Below, one piece after another: positions 8,278 through 17,573 of a DNA stretch of 43,932 nucleotides. The position numbers and the translations under genes were made by a program. Source of the DNA: Paenibacillus cremeus (GTDB taxonomy: Bacteria > Bacillota > Bacilli > Paenibacillales > NBRC-103111); contig NZ_VNJI01000062.1 of assembly GCF_007786445.1 (NCBI RefSeq), positions 1 to 43,932 of the forward strand, in the 5' to 3' direction. The notes under the pieces were generated by a model, which saw only the letters and a list, made by a program, of their open reading frames with translations, was not told the origin of the DNA and did not search any database. Every line of letters begins with the position of its first letter. Positions within the stretch are counted from its first letter, which is position 1.

Positions 8278-9327
8278 ATGAAACGAAGGAAATTAGGCTC
8301 TTCGGGACTCGAGCTTAGCGTGCTCGGTATGGGTTGCTGGCAATACGGAGGCGGTTCCTATTGGGGAAATCAGGATCAACAGGACGTCGACCAGGTCGTA
8401 CACCAAGCCTTAGATATGGGAATCAATTATTTTGATACGGCTGAGGTATATAACGACGGAGAAAGCGAGCGCTCGCTAGGGCTTGCGTTGAAAGGGCGCA
8501 GGCATGAGGCGATCATCGGAAGTAAGATCAGCACGGCAAACATACTGCCGGAACAGCTGCGCAAGCACTGCGAAGACAGTCTTCAGCGTCTTCAAACCGA
8601 CTATATTGATGTTTATATGCTACACTGGCCGGTTAATCCGCTGGCGGTCAAGCATTTTACGTCGGACCCCGAGCTTATCGCTAATCCGCCACAGGTTGCT
8701 GAAGTGTTCGAGGGGCTGCAGCGCTTGAAGCAGGAGGGCAAAATCCGTCACATTGGAGTCAGCAATCACGGTGTAAAGCAGCTCGGCGAAGTGCTGCAGA
8801 CCGGTGCTTCGGTTGCAGTGAACGAGCTGGCGTATAGTCTGCTATCCAGAGCAATAGAAGAGGAACTGCTGCCTTATTGCAAAAACCAGGGAGTCGGTGT
8901 AATCGGTTACATGCCACTGCAGCAGGGCCTTTTATCTGGCAAATACCATGCGCTCGACGAACTCAAGCCGATCCTGGCTAGAACCCGCCATTTTCACCAT
9001 TCGAGAGGGCTCGGTTCCCGTCATGGAGAAGAGGGGGCCGAACCGGAAATCACGCAAGCCTTGGACCAAATCAGGCTGCTGGCGGATGAATTAAACCTGA
9101 CTATGGGTGTGCTATCCCTGGCATGGGCCATTTCGAACGAAGGGATTACGTCAACTATTGTCGGCTCACGCAACGCTGACCAGCTCATGGGAAATGCGCA
9201 TGCCGCTCAAATCGAGCTTAGCGCGGATGTTTTGCGACGCTTAAACGAGATTACCCAGCCGGTGCTGCGCAAGCTGGGGAACAATCCCGATTATTATGAG
9301 AACAGGCACAACAGCCGGTCCTATTAA
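8278..9327 (+). CDS. Aldo/keto reductase, candidate sugar dehydrogenase
   Basis: 349 residues with full tetrad: Asp53 and Tyr58 in YFDTAEVYNDGESE, Lys83 in IIGSKIS, His116 in YMLHWPV. The phosphate-binding C-terminal motif TSTIVGSRNADQLMGN is clear. Longer AKRs of this kind include L-fucose/L-galactose-type and D-threo-aldose 1-dehydrogenases, which oxidise the anomeric carbon to a lactone. AAGGAGGAG ahead of the ATG is a strong ribosome site. It follows the mutarotase closely, so it probably acts on the anomer that enzyme supplies. The exact sugar and the direction of the reaction are inference from context. Confidence 0.85.
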   Translation: MKRRKLGSSGLELSVLGMGCWQYGGGSYWGNQDQQDVDQVVHQALDMGINYFDTAEVYNDGESERSLGLALKGRRHEAIIGSKISTANILPEQLRKHCEDSLQRLQTDYIDVYMLHWPVNPLAVKHFTSDPELIANPPQVAEVFEGLQRLKQEGKIRHIGVSNHGVKQLGEVLQTGASVAVNELAYSLLSRAIEEELLPYCKNQGVGVIGYMPLQQGLLSGKYHALDELKPILARTRHFHHSRGLGSRHGEEGAEPEITQALDQIRLLADELNLTMGVLSLAWAISNEGITSTIVGSRNADQLMGNAHAAQIELSADVLRRLNEITQPVLRKLGNNPDYYENRHNSRSY

Positions 9328-9402
9328 ACGATAAACTGGGATATCATACCATGTCGAAAGATGCGAGATAAAAACTTATTTTGTCACATCTTAATTAAAA
9401 TA

Positions 9403-9431
9403 TTGACATATGTAAAGGTATAAACTAAGAT
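9403..9431 (+). promoter_or_regulatory. Sigma-A-like promoter
   Basis: -35 TTGACA (9403-9408), 17-base spacer, -10 TAAGAT (9426-9431), in the 174-base gap before the isomerase gene at 9502. It would start a second transcript covering the importer genes. Confidence 0.75.
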
Positions 9432-9444
9432 AGAATCAATTAGT

Positions 9445-9458
9445 TGTAAACGTTTTCA
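9445..9458 (+). promoter_or_regulatory. cre site (CcpA catabolite response element)
   Basis: TGTAAACGTTTTCA fits the consensus TGWNANCGNTNWCA at every position. It lies 14 bases downstream of the -10, about at +7 to +20, where CcpA binding represses. The importer operon is therefore probably shut off by preferred sugars. Confidence 0.85.
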
Positions 9459-9501
9459 TTTCGTTTATTTTTGTTCATATCTAAGAAGAGGATGTGCTTT
9501 C

Positions 9502-10305
9502 ATGTCAACCCAATCCATATCGTTTTCTGTATTTACGAAGCCTTGGAAATCGTTATCCGTGTGGGATTTGTGCACATACATTAAGGGAATGGGCTTCGAT
9601 GGTGTCGAGTTTCCTCTCCGCGACGGCTTTCAGCTCGAGCCTTCCCAAGCCGCTCAGCTGCCCCGCCTCGTTCAGCAGTTTGCAGATCACGGCTTAAAAA
9701 TCTTCAGTGTAGCCAGCTCGACCGACGAGCATATTTTTGCCGCCTGCGCCGAAGCCGGAATTCCCACGCTCCGTGTTATGCCAGCCATTAAGCACGAACA
9801 TGGCGGCTATCTTGCATCGGAGCGCATAGCCCGCGAGCAGCTGGAGTCGATTCTTCCCCTGTGTGAAAAATATGGAGTTCAAGTCGGGGTCCAGCAGCAT
9901 TACGGCAATTATGTAGTGGATTCGATGGGACTCAAGCACCTGCTGCAGGGCTTCGATCCGAAGGCTATAGGCGCGATTTGGGATGCAGCGCACGACGCGC
10001 TGGCCGGACAACAGCCGGAGCACGGTCTTGATATCGTGTGGGAGCATCTGTGTATGGTGAACTTCAAGAATGCGTTCTACCGCCGAATGAACGGACCTGA
10101 AGCAGAGCTCGCGGAGTGGAAGCCTTATTTCACATCCGGCCGCCAAGGGCTTGCATCGTGGCCAAGAGCGGCCGCCTACCTGCAGAAGCGCGGCTTCCAG
10201 GGTGTGGTTTGCTTAACCGCAGAATACCGCGATGAGCATGGCGTTGACCGTTTGATCAAGGAAGATATCGCTTTCGCCAAATCCTTATTTGAAAATCAAG
10301 CCTAA
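9502..10305 (+). CDS. Sugar phosphate isomerase/epimerase-like TIM barrel
   Basis: 267 residues of the AP-endonuclease-2-like (xylose isomerase-like) TIM-barrel family. Motifs at strand ends include GVEFPLRDGF near residue 34, VGVQQHYGNYV near 132, AIWDAAHDA near 160 and VVCLTAEYRDE near the end, supplying the usual Glu/His/Asp metal ligands. Members are isomerases, epimerases or dehydratases of sugars and inositols. AAGAGGAT precedes the ATG at 9502. It is the first gene behind the cre-controlled promoter and is followed after 16 bases by a Gfo/Idh/MocA oxidoreductase, a pairing common in inositol and keto-sugar pathways. Substrate not determinable. Confidence 0.8.
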   Translation: MSTQSISFSVFTKPWKSLSVWDLCTYIKGMGFDGVEFPLRDGFQLEPSQAAQLPRLVQQFADHGLKIFSVASSTDEHIFAACAEAGIPTLRVMPAIKHEHGGYLASERIAREQLESILPLCEKYGVQVGVQQHYGNYVVDSMGLKHLLQGFDPKAIGAIWDAAHDALAGQQPEHGLDIVWEHLCMVNFKNAFYRRMNGPEAELAEWKPYFTSGRQGLASWPRAAAYLQKRGFQGVVCLTAEYRDEHGVDRLIKEDIAFAKSLFENQA

Positions 10306-10321
10306 GGGGGAGCCATACCGT

Positions 10322-11290
10322 ATGTCCAGTAAATTCAGAGTAGCGATCATCGGTGCCGGGCGAATGGCAAATTCAGTACATTATCCGTCGCTTGCATCCT
10401 TTGACGATGTCGAAATTGCCGCCATTTGCGATTTGTCTCCAAAAGCGTTGAACGAAACGGCCGACAAGTACAATGTATCCGGACGTTATGACGATTACCG
10501 CACCATGGTGCAGGAAGTGAAGCCGGACGCCGTTTATGTTATCGGTCAGCCCCACCTGATGTTCGACATCTGGATGTGGTGCCTGCAGCAGGGACAAAAC
10601 CTCTACATCGAAAAGCCGCTTGGCATCACCATTCATCAAGCCAGGGCACTCGCATATACCGCTAAACAAAACAACTGCATCACTCAGGTCAGCTTTCAGC
10701 GCCGCAGTACCCCTATGGTAATGAAGCTGAGAGAAGAGTGTCTGAAGCGCGGACCGATTACCCATGCAGTATGCAAATTTTACAAATCGGAGATGAAGCC
10801 GTATCTTCAGGCCCGTGACCGGATGATGGACGATACCGTCCATTCGATCGATACGGTGCGCTGGATGTGCGGCGGGGAGGTTGTCAAGGTGGAAAGCACC
10901 ACCAAGCGGGTCAACGTCCCGGATATCAATTTCATCTCCTCGACGCTGCATTTTGACAACGGTTCCACCGGTTATTTGATCAACAGCTGGTCCAGTGGCA
11001 GACGGATTTTCTCGGTCGAGATGCATGCCCCTAACATCTGCGCGGAAGCGGAGCATGAGCGCAAGGGCTTCTTGTATGCCGATGGCGACACACAGGGCGT
11101 CGAATATGATGCCCGGGAGATCGGCGAAGGGACGGAGCTTTACGAGTACGCCGGGTTCCGGACGAAGCATCGGGAGTTCATCGACTGTGTGAAAGCCGGG
11201 AAGCTGCCTTCGTCGCATTTTGGTGATGCGCTGAAGACGATGGAGGTAGCCGAAATTATTTTGGCTCAGGCTCTTCTGGAAGGAAGATGA
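10322..11290 (+). CDS. Gfo/Idh/MocA family oxidoreductase
   Basis: 322 residues from the ATG at 10322, which has AAGGGGGAG upstream; a longer frame from 10289 overlaps the previous gene. N-terminal Rossmann fold VAIIGAGRMANSVHYPSL binds NAD(P); LYIEKPLG at about residue 97 is the family EKP motif whose Lys helps catalysis; HSIDTVRWM near residue 180 holds the His/Asp pair of the sugar-binding domain. It would oxidise or reduce a hydroxyl of a sugar, inositol or sugar acid in the cytoplasm. Its stop overlaps the start of the next gene (ATGA), so it is coupled to the transporter genes. Confidence 0.9.
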   Translation: MSSKFRVAIIGAGRMANSVHYPSLASFDDVEIAAICDLSPKALNETADKYNVSGRYDDYRTMVQEVKPDAVYVIGQPHLMFDIWMWCLQQGQNLYIEKPLGITIHQARALAYTAKQNNCITQVSFQRRSTPMVMKLREECLKRGPITHAVCKFYKSEMKPYLQARDRMMDDTVHSIDTVRWMCGGEVVKVESTTKRVNVPDINFISSTLHFDNGSTGYLINSWSSGRRIFSVEMHAPNICAEAEHERKGFLYADGDTQGVEYDAREIGEGTELYEYAGFRTKHREFIDCVKAGKLPSSHFGDALKTMEVAEIILAQALLEGR

Positions 11291-12255
11291 GTATGGAGAT
11301 TGCTAATGTGAAGGAAAAAGCAGTGGTTCGAACCTCGAGCAAAGCGTCCCGGCTAGGCCGGGATATGCTCCGGGTTTGGCAGCTGTACGTACTGATGGCT
11401 CTTCCGTTTGCCTATATTGTCATATTTAAATACGTGCCGATCTACGGCGCTCAAATTGCATTCCGCAATTTTTCAGCGAGCAAGGGAATCTGGGGCAGCA
11501 CGTGGGTGGGCTTTGCTAACTTCATCCGTTTTTTTGAATCGTATGAATTCTGGAACATTATGTGGAATACGATCGCACTTAGCTTGTATCAACTGATTGC
11601 CGGTTTTCCATTCCCGATCCTGCTGGCGCTAAGCTTGAATTATGTCGCGCACCAGAAGTTCAAGAAGACGGTACAGATGGTCACCTATGCTCCTCATTTT
11701 ATCTCCGTCGTCGTCATGGTCGGCATTATTTTTCAAGTGCTCGATCCGAGGATAGGAATTATCAACGTTATTCTCAAATGGTTCGGCTTCGACGCGGTCA
11801 ACTGGTTGGGCGATGCCGGCTATTTCCGCAGCATCTATGTCTGGTCCGGCGTTTGGCAGAATGTCGGGTTCAGCTGCATTATCTACCTTGCGGCCCTCGC
11901 CGGCATCGATCCGTCTCTTCATGAAGCGGCCGTTGTCGATGGAGCGAGCAAGCTGCGCCGCATGTGGCATATCGACCTGCCAGGCATCCTGCCGATTGCA
12001 GTGATCCTGCTGATTCTGGAGGTCGGGCGGATGCTCGAAATCGGCTTTGAGAAATCGTTCCTGATGCAAAATCCTTTGAATCTCACCACCTCAGAAATTG
12101 TTGACACCTACGTGTATAAAGTGGGTCTCGCCTCCAACATTGTCAACTTCTCGTACTCCTCGGCGATCGGCCTGTTCAAAAATGCTATCAACTTGATTCT
12201 ACTCATAGCCGTCAATCGTTTTGCTAAAAAACTGGGCCAGAGCAGCTTATGGTAA
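11287..12255 (+). CDS. ABC sugar transporter permease (LplB/UgpA type)
   Basis: 322 residues with about six membrane helices. YVLMALPFAYIVIFKYVPIYG near residues 38-58 is the LplB-type first helix, and the EAA loop LHEAAVVDGASKLRRMWHID (about 217-237) contacts the ATPase. Start ATG overlaps the upstream stop by four bases. Together with the permease at 12271 and the lipoprotein at 13233 it forms a carbohydrate uptake system of the CUT1 class. No ATPase gene is present in the window; in Bacilli a shared MsmX-like ATPase usually serves such importers. Confidence 0.92.
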   Translation: MSMEIANVKEKAVVRTSSKASRLGRDMLRVWQLYVLMALPFAYIVIFKYVPIYGAQIAFRNFSASKGIWGSTWVGFANFIRFFESYEFWNIMWNTIALSLYQLIAGFPFPILLALSLNYVAHQKFKKTVQMVTYAPHFISVVVMVGIIFQVLDPRIGIINVILKWFGFDAVNWLGDAGYFRSIYVWSGVWQNVGFSCIIYLAALAGIDPSLHEAAVVDGASKLRRMWHIDLPGILPIAVILLILEVGRMLEIGFEKSFLMQNPLNLTTSEIVDTYVYKVGLASNIVNFSYSSAIGLFKNAINLILLIAVNRFAKKLGQSSLW

Positions 12256-12270
12256 GAGAGGGGGGAGCCT

Positions 12271-13164
12271 ATGAACACGAACATCAGAGAAGCGGCCGGC
12301 GACCGGATCTTTAATGTGGTTAACTATGTCATACTCAGTCTTTTTTTCCTGACTGTGCTGTACCCTCTCGTCTATATTGTAAGCGCTTCTTTCAGCTCAA
12401 GCGATGCCGTTATTTCTGGAAAGGTGTGGCTTTGGCCGGTTGACCCGGGCTTAAAGGGCTACAAAGCGGTGTTCGAGTACAAAGCGATCTGGACCGGATT
12501 TGGAAATTCATTGTTTTATACGGTTGTCGGCACGGTCATTAACGTCATTCTCACGTTAATAGCAGCTTATCCGCTATCACGCAAAGATTTTGTTTTCCGC
12601 AACGGTATCATGTTTATCTTTGTCTTCACAATTATGTTTTCCGGCGGCATTATTCCGAACTATTTGCTTGTCAAGGATTTGGGCCTTCTGGATACTCGTT
12701 GGGCCATGATTTTGCCGTCTGCGCTTAGCGTGTTTAACGTCATCATTACGAGAACCTATTTTCAAACGAACATCCCGCACGAAATGCTGGAAGCCGCTCA
12801 GGTGGACGGCTGTACGGACTGGAAGTTTCTTTCCCGCATCGTGCTGCCGCTTTCCGGTCCGATCATTGCGGTCATTACTTTGTTTTATGCTGTTGGCCAT
12901 TGGAATTCCTATTTTAATGCGTTGCTTTATTTGAAGGATCGCAATTTGTATCCGCTTCAGCTCGTTCTGCGCAGTATTCTGGTTCAAAACCAGATTGATC
13001 CGAGTATGGTTACCAATGAAGAGGACCTCGTTGCCAGACAGGGATTGGCCGATTTGCTGAAGTATTCCCTGATCGTCGTTGCAACGGTTCCGGTTCTCAT
13101 CATTTATCCATTTGTACAAAAGCATTTTGTTAAAGGAGTGATGATCGGTTCGATTAAAGGGTAA
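12271..13164 (+). CDS. ABC sugar transporter permease (YtcP/UgpE type)
   Basis: 297 residues. The N-terminal NVVNYVILSLFFLTVLYPLV helix, about five further helices and the EAA loop MLEAAQVDGCTDWKFLSRIV (about 177-196) identify the second inner-membrane permease of a CUT1 importer. The C-terminus VQKHFVKGVMIGSIKG is typical for the YtcP group. GAGAGGGGGGAG precedes the ATG, 15 bases after the partner permease. It pairs with 11287-12255 to form the channel. Confidence 0.92.
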   Translation: MNTNIREAAGDRIFNVVNYVILSLFFLTVLYPLVYIVSASFSSSDAVISGKVWLWPVDPGLKGYKAVFEYKAIWTGFGNSLFYTVVGTVINVILTLIAAYPLSRKDFVFRNGIMFIFVFTIMFSGGIIPNYLLVKDLGLLDTRWAMILPSALSVFNVIITRTYFQTNIPHEMLEAAQVDGCTDWKFLSRIVLPLSGPIIAVITLFYAVGHWNSYFNALLYLKDRNLYPLQLVLRSILVQNQIDPSMVTNEEDLVARQGLADLLKYSLIVVATVPVLIIYPFVQKHFVKGVMIGSIKG

Positions 13165-13232
13165 CTAAAACTGCAACCAGTCGCCGCCTCATGGAAATTA
13201 CGAAACTTACCATTTAGGGAGGGTCAAAAGAC

Positions 13233-14942
13233 ATGAGAAAAGCCGTAAAAACGGGATTCTCTTTGGGAATTGCCGCAGCGTTAGTATTGTCAGGCTGTTC
13301 AAAAGACACGGCAGCCCCGTCCGGCCAGGACAGTGGCACGAAGGATAGCACAACGAAGAGCACCGCGAAGGAAAGCGCAAACGCATCGAAGGTCAATCCG
13401 CCGGGCAAGTTCCCTGTCGTTAACGACAAGATCACGTTAAAGGTTTTTGTTGCCGGCAATGCCTTGGTCGAGAACTTTGACACCAACGGCTATACCAAGT
13501 GGTTGGAAGACAAGACGAACGTCCACGTGCAGTGGATTGTGGCGGATGTCAAAAACTACAAGGAGCAGCTGAACCTTGCCCTTGCAAGCGGCGATTTGCC
13601 GGATGTCATCATGAACGTAGGCGTCTCTCCGGAGCAGCAGATGATTTACGGCGAGCAAGGCATCTTCGTCTCGTTTACGGATCTCATCGAGAAATACGGC
13701 GACAATACCAAGAAGATCTTTAAAGAGATGCCGGAAGTGAAGGACGCGATTACCGCACCCGGCAACAAAATTTACAGCTTGCCTTATATTAATGACTGCT
13801 TCCATTGTTCCATGGATTTCAAGATGTACGTCTTCAAGCCATGGCTGGATAAGCTGGGGCTGAAAGAGCCGACAACGACCGAGGAATTTTATCAAATGCT
13901 GAAGGCGTTTAAGGAAAAGGATCCGAACGGCAACGGCAAGGCGGACGAAATCCCTCTGGTCGGCGGTATCGTCAGCGGTGGAGGCGTGTCCAAAAATGCG
14001 ATCGACGTGTGGATCATGAACTCGTTTATTTATGACGACGGCGACAAGCGCATGCTTGTGAAGGATGGCAAAATCGACGTTGCATACAATAAGAACGAGT
14101 GGAAGGACGGCCTGAAATTTATGAACCGTCTCTTCAAGGAAGGGCTTCTGTCGAAGGAGTCGTTCACGCTGGACAAAGACGGGTTGAAAAAAATCGCCGA
14201 GAATCCGAATATTGCCATCGCCGGCGCCATCCCGGCTCACTCGCCATCGGACATGACAATCGTCGAAGGCCCGAGCAACCGTTGGCTTGACTATCAGCCG
14301 ATTGCACCGGTGAAAGGACCGAACGGCTATCAGAAGACGACCTGGCTGGCGTACGATAAAATCCGTGGCGGCAACTTCATCATGACCAGCGCTGATAAAT
14401 ATCCCGAAGCGACTATGCGCTGGGCGGACTTCATGTATGATTTTGAGGCGAATCTGTACTCCAACTTTGGCGTGAAGGGTTCTTCCTGGGATGATGCCAA
14501 GCCGGGAGATAAAGGCCGTGACGGTGATCAAGCCAAATACCGTCTGCTCATTCCGTTTGGTCGCGTGCAGAATGAATCGTGGGCGCAATACGGCTTGAAT
14601 TTCCGGACCGACAAGGATTGGTATGCGGGTCAGGCGGTGCTCAAGCTGCCGGATAAAGAAAAGATGTACTACGACATCACGAAAAAGAATTACGAACCTT
14701 ATAAGCCGAAAATCGATGAAATCATGCCTCCATTATTCTTTGCTCCCGCAGACGCTCAGCAGCTGGCGGAGCTGGATAAAACGATCAACGATTATGTAAG
14801 AACGATGACGGCCAAGTTCATTATCGGCGAAGCGGATATCGACAAAGATTGGAGCAACTACGTAAGCACGCTCGATAAGATGAACTTGAAGAAATATATA
14901 GAGATTTACCAAAAAGCACTAGATGGCAAAAAGCAAAAATAG
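13233..14942 (+). CDS. Sugar-binding lipoprotein of the ABC importer (LplA type)
   Basis: 569 residues. Signal peptide with lipobox LSGC, lipidated Cys at residue 22, then a Ser/Thr/Lys-rich tether to about residue 55. The mature part is a large extracellular solute-binding protein of the LplA/YtcQ group: LNLALASGDLPDVIMNVG near residue 110 and NKIYSLPYINDC near 175 are characteristic. An EF-hand-like DPNGNGKADEI (about 230-240) matches the calcium loop seen in several such proteins. It captures the substrate outside the membrane for the permeases upstream. AGGGAGG lies before the ATG. Confidence 0.92.
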   Translation: MRKAVKTGFSLGIAAALVLSGCSKDTAAPSGQDSGTKDSTTKSTAKESANASKVNPPGKFPVVNDKITLKVFVAGNALVENFDTNGYTKWLEDKTNVHVQWIVADVKNYKEQLNLALASGDLPDVIMNVGVSPEQQMIYGEQGIFVSFTDLIEKYGDNTKKIFKEMPEVKDAITAPGNKIYSLPYINDCFHCSMDFKMYVFKPWLDKLGLKEPTTTEEFYQMLKAFKEKDPNGNGKADEIPLVGGIVSGGGVSKNAIDVWIMNSFIYDDGDKRMLVKDGKIDVAYNKNEWKDGLKFMNRLFKEGLLSKESFTLDKDGLKKIAENPNIAIAGAIPAHSPSDMTIVEGPSNRWLDYQPIAPVKGPNGYQKTTWLAYDKIRGGNFIMTSADKYPEATMRWADFMYDFEANLYSNFGVKGSSWDDAKPGDKGRDGDQAKYRLLIPFGRVQNESWAQYGLNFRTDKDWYAGQAVLKLPDKEKMYYDITKKNYEPYKPKIDEIMPPLFFAPADAQQLAELDKTINDYVRTMTAKFIIGEADIDKDWSNYVSTLDKMNLKKYIEIYQKALDGKKQK

Positions 14943-14993
14943 TCTGCTTCGATGTAGTCACGGCTACGGCTAGGAAGAAAGGGGCACGAGCGT

Positions 14994-15992
14994 TTGCGGA
15001 AAATTCTCGTTTTGATTCAAAATGATTTGATCTCTTCCTTTTTTAGTGAACAGACCAAGGCGGAGATCGAAGCGCTGGGCGAAGTGGAATGGAATCCGTA
15101 TGACCGGGCATTGACGGAAGAAGAGCTGATCGCGCGCATTCCGGGCGTGTATACGCTCATTACCTCGTGGCGGACGACTCCGGTGACGGATGCGGTGCTG
15201 GACGCTGCGGATGAGCTGAAGCTGGTCGCGCATATGGCCGGCTCCATCCGCCCGGTGTTTCCGAACTGGTCAGTCTATGACCGGGGAATCCGGGTGCTCA
15301 ACAGCAATTTTGCGATCGGCGTGTCGGTCAGTGAAAATGTATTGGCATTGATTCTGGCTCTCGGACATAAGATATTGCCGGTGGACCGTGAAATGAAGCA
15401 GGGATTGACCAAAAAACACGTCGGCATGGAAACCTTTGAGCTGCGGGGCAAAACGGTTGGATTGGTCGGCCTCGGTATGGTCGCCCATGAGGTGATTAAG
15501 CTGCTGAAGCCATTTGGCGTGAAGGTACTGGGCTATGATCCGTTTGTCTCGGAGGCGAAGGCCAGTGAGCTGGGTGTGCAGCTGGCACCTCTGAATGAGC
15601 TCATGGCAAAGTCGGACATCATTTCACTGCATGCTCCGAAGGTGCCGGAGACCTACCGGATGATCGGCCGTGAGCAGCTGGCGCTGATTAAGGACGGCGC
15701 TCTGTTTATCAATACGGCTCGCGGAGACCTGATTGATGAATCCGCACTGCTGGAGGCACTGAAGCAGGAGAGATTTTCCGCTGCACTTGACGTGTTCGAG
15801 GTTGAACCGCTGGCGGCGGACAGCGAATTCCGGCACCTGCCCAACGTGATCGCCAGACCGCATCTGGCCGGTGTCAATCCGGACTCCCGGCTGCGGATCG
15901 GCAAGCTGATGGTGGAAGATATGCGTAGATTGTATCAGGAGGAGCAGGTGCTATTCGAGGTCAAACGGGAACAGCTCGCTATCATGACCTAG
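14994..15992 (+). CDS. D-isomer specific 2-hydroxyacid dehydrogenase
   Basis: 332 residues from a TTG start (AGAAAGGGG upstream). Two-domain NAD-dependent dehydrogenase: Rossmann motif GLVGLGMVAHEV near residues 156-167, catalytic Arg243 in NTARGDLID, Glu271 in DVFEVEPL and His290 in ARPHLAG. It interconverts a 2-hydroxyacid and a 2-keto acid in the cytoplasm. In the locus it may reduce or oxidise a keto-deoxy sugar acid or a cleavage product. A paralogue sits at 18775-19767 with a changed cofactor loop. A hairpin follows at 16058-16081. Confidence 0.88.
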   Translation: MRKILVLIQNDLISSFFSEQTKAEIEALGEVEWNPYDRALTEEELIARIPGVYTLITSWRTTPVTDAVLDAADELKLVAHMAGSIRPVFPNWSVYDRGIRVLNSNFAIGVSVSENVLALILALGHKILPVDREMKQGLTKKHVGMETFELRGKTVGLVGLGMVAHEVIKLLKPFGVKVLGYDPFVSEAKASELGVQLAPLNELMAKSDIISLHAPKVPETYRMIGREQLALIKDGALFINTARGDLIDESALLEALKQERFSAALDVFEVEPLAADSEFRHLPNVIARPHLAGVNPDSRLRIGKLMVEDMRRLYQEEQVLFEVKREQLAIMT

Positions 15993-16057
15993 TGGGACAA
16001 TCCCAAGTCGTAACGTTCGTGTATGTTTTTTAGCTTCAGTTTGAGTTAAAGCACTAT

Positions 16058-16081
16058 GCGGCTTGCTTCCTTGCAGGCCGC
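16058..16081 (+). terminator. Hairpin between operon segments, possible attenuator
   Basis: GCGGCTTGC (16058-16066) pairs with GCAGGCCGC (16073-16081) over nine positions with one G-U. Only a weak T-tract follows (TATAATTTTGG), so it may trim or stabilise RNA or cause partial termination rather than stop all transcripts. Confidence 0.45.
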
Positions 16082-16153
16082 TATAATTTTGGCTTGTACT
16101 TAATTCAAATCTATATATATGTCAAAGGGAATCTAAATAGGGAGATGGTACGG

Positions 16154-17551
16154 ATGAAGCCTTATGATATTTCCATTGAAGGCATTAAACTCTATTATTT
16201 GCCCATCGAAACCCGGGTCCCATTGAAATTTGGACCGGAGGTGCTCACCCATGTCACCTGCGCCAGAGTGTGTATACGAACCACAAACCGGCAGGGGAAA
16301 AGCGCGGAAGGCTGGGGAGAAACGCCGCTCAGCGTACAATGGGTGTGGCCCAGCTCGCTGAGCTACGAGGTTCGTGAACGGGCGCTGAAGCAGGTTTGCG
16401 AGCTGATCGCCAAGGATCTGGCGAATTGGAAAGAGCAAGGGCATCCTTTTGAACTGGGCTACCGCTATCAAAAGCAGCGTCTGCTTGACCTTGTTGATCG
16501 ATTTAACGCCGTTTCCGGCTTACCGGAGCCTGTGCCTTATTTGGCGGCGCTCGTTTGCTTTTCTCTATTCGATCTCGCACTCTATGACGCCTATGGGCAG
16601 ACGAATGAGGTCCCGGTTTATCAAACCCTGAACGGGCAATATATGAATGCCGATCTTTCAGCGTATTTGAAAGCAGCGGATGACTGTGATGTTTCCTTTG
16701 CGGGCTTATATCCGGAGCATTTTTTTCAAATTCCACCTGAAAAAGCGCTGCTCGCGTGGCATCTGGTCGGCGGTAAGGATAAGCTGTTTGCCCATGAGCT
16801 CACGGGCGACGAGATTAATGACGGCTATCCTTACACGCTGGAGGATTGGATCGAACGCGACGGCTTGAAATGCTTGAAAGTCAAGCTGGCCGGCAATGAC
16901 TCGGATTGGGACTATAACCGGCTTGTTGATGTAGGCCAAATCGCTCTGAAGCGCCAAGTGACATGGCTGACAGCCGATTTTAACTGCCAAGTAACCGACT
17001 GTGCTTATGTCAATCAGATCTTGGATCGATTAATGGTGGAGCATCCGGACATTTATAAAGCGATCCTGTATATTGAGCAGCCGTTCCCGTATGATCTGGA
17101 GGCGCATCGCTTGGATGTTCGCAGTGTTAGCGCCAGAAAGCCGCTCTTTATGGATGAAAGCGCTCATGACTGGGAGCTGGTGAAGCTGGGGCGTACGCTC
17201 GGATGGACTGGGGTGGCGCTGAAAACGTGCAAGACGCAAACCGGCGCTCTGCTCAGTATGTGTTGGGCCAAGGCTCATGGAATGACGCTGATGGTACAAG
17301 ATCTGACCAACCCGATGCTGGCGCAAATTCCTCACGTGCTCCTGGCTTACCATGCAGGAACGATTATGGGGGTGGAGACGAACGGGATGCAGTTTTATCC
17401 AGAAGCTTCGTCTTTCGAAGCGCGTGTTCATCCCGGCGTATACAATCGGCAGCAAGGAAAAATACGGTTCGACAGCGTAAAAGGGTACGGCTTCGGCTAC
17501 GATTTGGCGGCAAGCTCCAGACCATTACCTGATCCGGCGGTAAATCTATAG
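16154..17551 (+). CDS. Enolase-superfamily enzyme (MLE/MR-like), candidate sugar-acid dehydratase or cycloisomerase
   Basis: 465 residues from the ATG at 16154, ten bases after AGGGAG; ATGs at 16145 and 16094 are poorer. An enolase-type capping domain (about 1-190) precedes the barrel. Active-site residues are visible: Lys242-x-Lys244 in CLKVKLAG, metal ligands Asp275 (TADFNCQ), Glu308 (YIEQPF) and Asp334/Glu335 (MDESA), and Lys357 in ALKTCKTQ. A Lys on strand 6 is the pattern of the muconate-lactonising subgroup rather than the His-Asp pair of mandelate racemase or fuconate dehydratase. It abstracts a proton alpha to a carboxylate. About 80 residues longer than most relatives. Probably handles the sugar acid in this locus; the exact reaction is open. 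Confidence 0.8.
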   Translation: MKPYDISIEGIKLYYLPIETRVPLKFGPEVLTHVTCARVCIRTTNRQGKSAEGWGETPLSVQWVWPSSLSYEVRERALKQVCELIAKDLANWKEQGHPFELGYRYQKQRLLDLVDRFNAVSGLPEPVPYLAALVCFSLFDLALYDAYGQTNEVPVYQTLNGQYMNADLSAYLKAADDCDVSFAGLYPEHFFQIPPEKALLAWHLVGGKDKLFAHELTGDEINDGYPYTLEDWIERDGLKCLKVKLAGNDSDWDYNRLVDVGQIALKRQVTWLTADFNCQVTDCAYVNQILDRLMVEHPDIYKAILYIEQPFPYDLEAHRLDVRSVSARKPLFMDESAHDWELVKLGRTLGWTGVALKTCKTQTGALLSMCWAKAHGMTLMVQDLTNPMLAQIPHVLLAYHAGTIMGVETNGMQFYPEASSFEARVHPGVYNRQQGKIRFDSVKGYGFGYDLAASSRPLPDPAVNL

Positions 17552-17573
17552 CTGTGGGAAGGGTGACGTCATC

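Noticed and set aside
10373..11218. Long minus-strand open frame opposite the Gfo/Idh/MocA gene
   Set aside because: GC-rich codon shadow of a clear plus-strand gene; no motif, biased His/Arg composition.
12370..12400. cre-like GTAAGCGCTTCTTTC
   Set aside because: Lies inside the second permease gene and mismatches the consensus at its end.
13437..14588. 383-codon minus-strand open frame opposite the binding lipoprotein
   Set aside because: Shadow of a well-supported lipoprotein gene; composition and lack of domains argue against coding.
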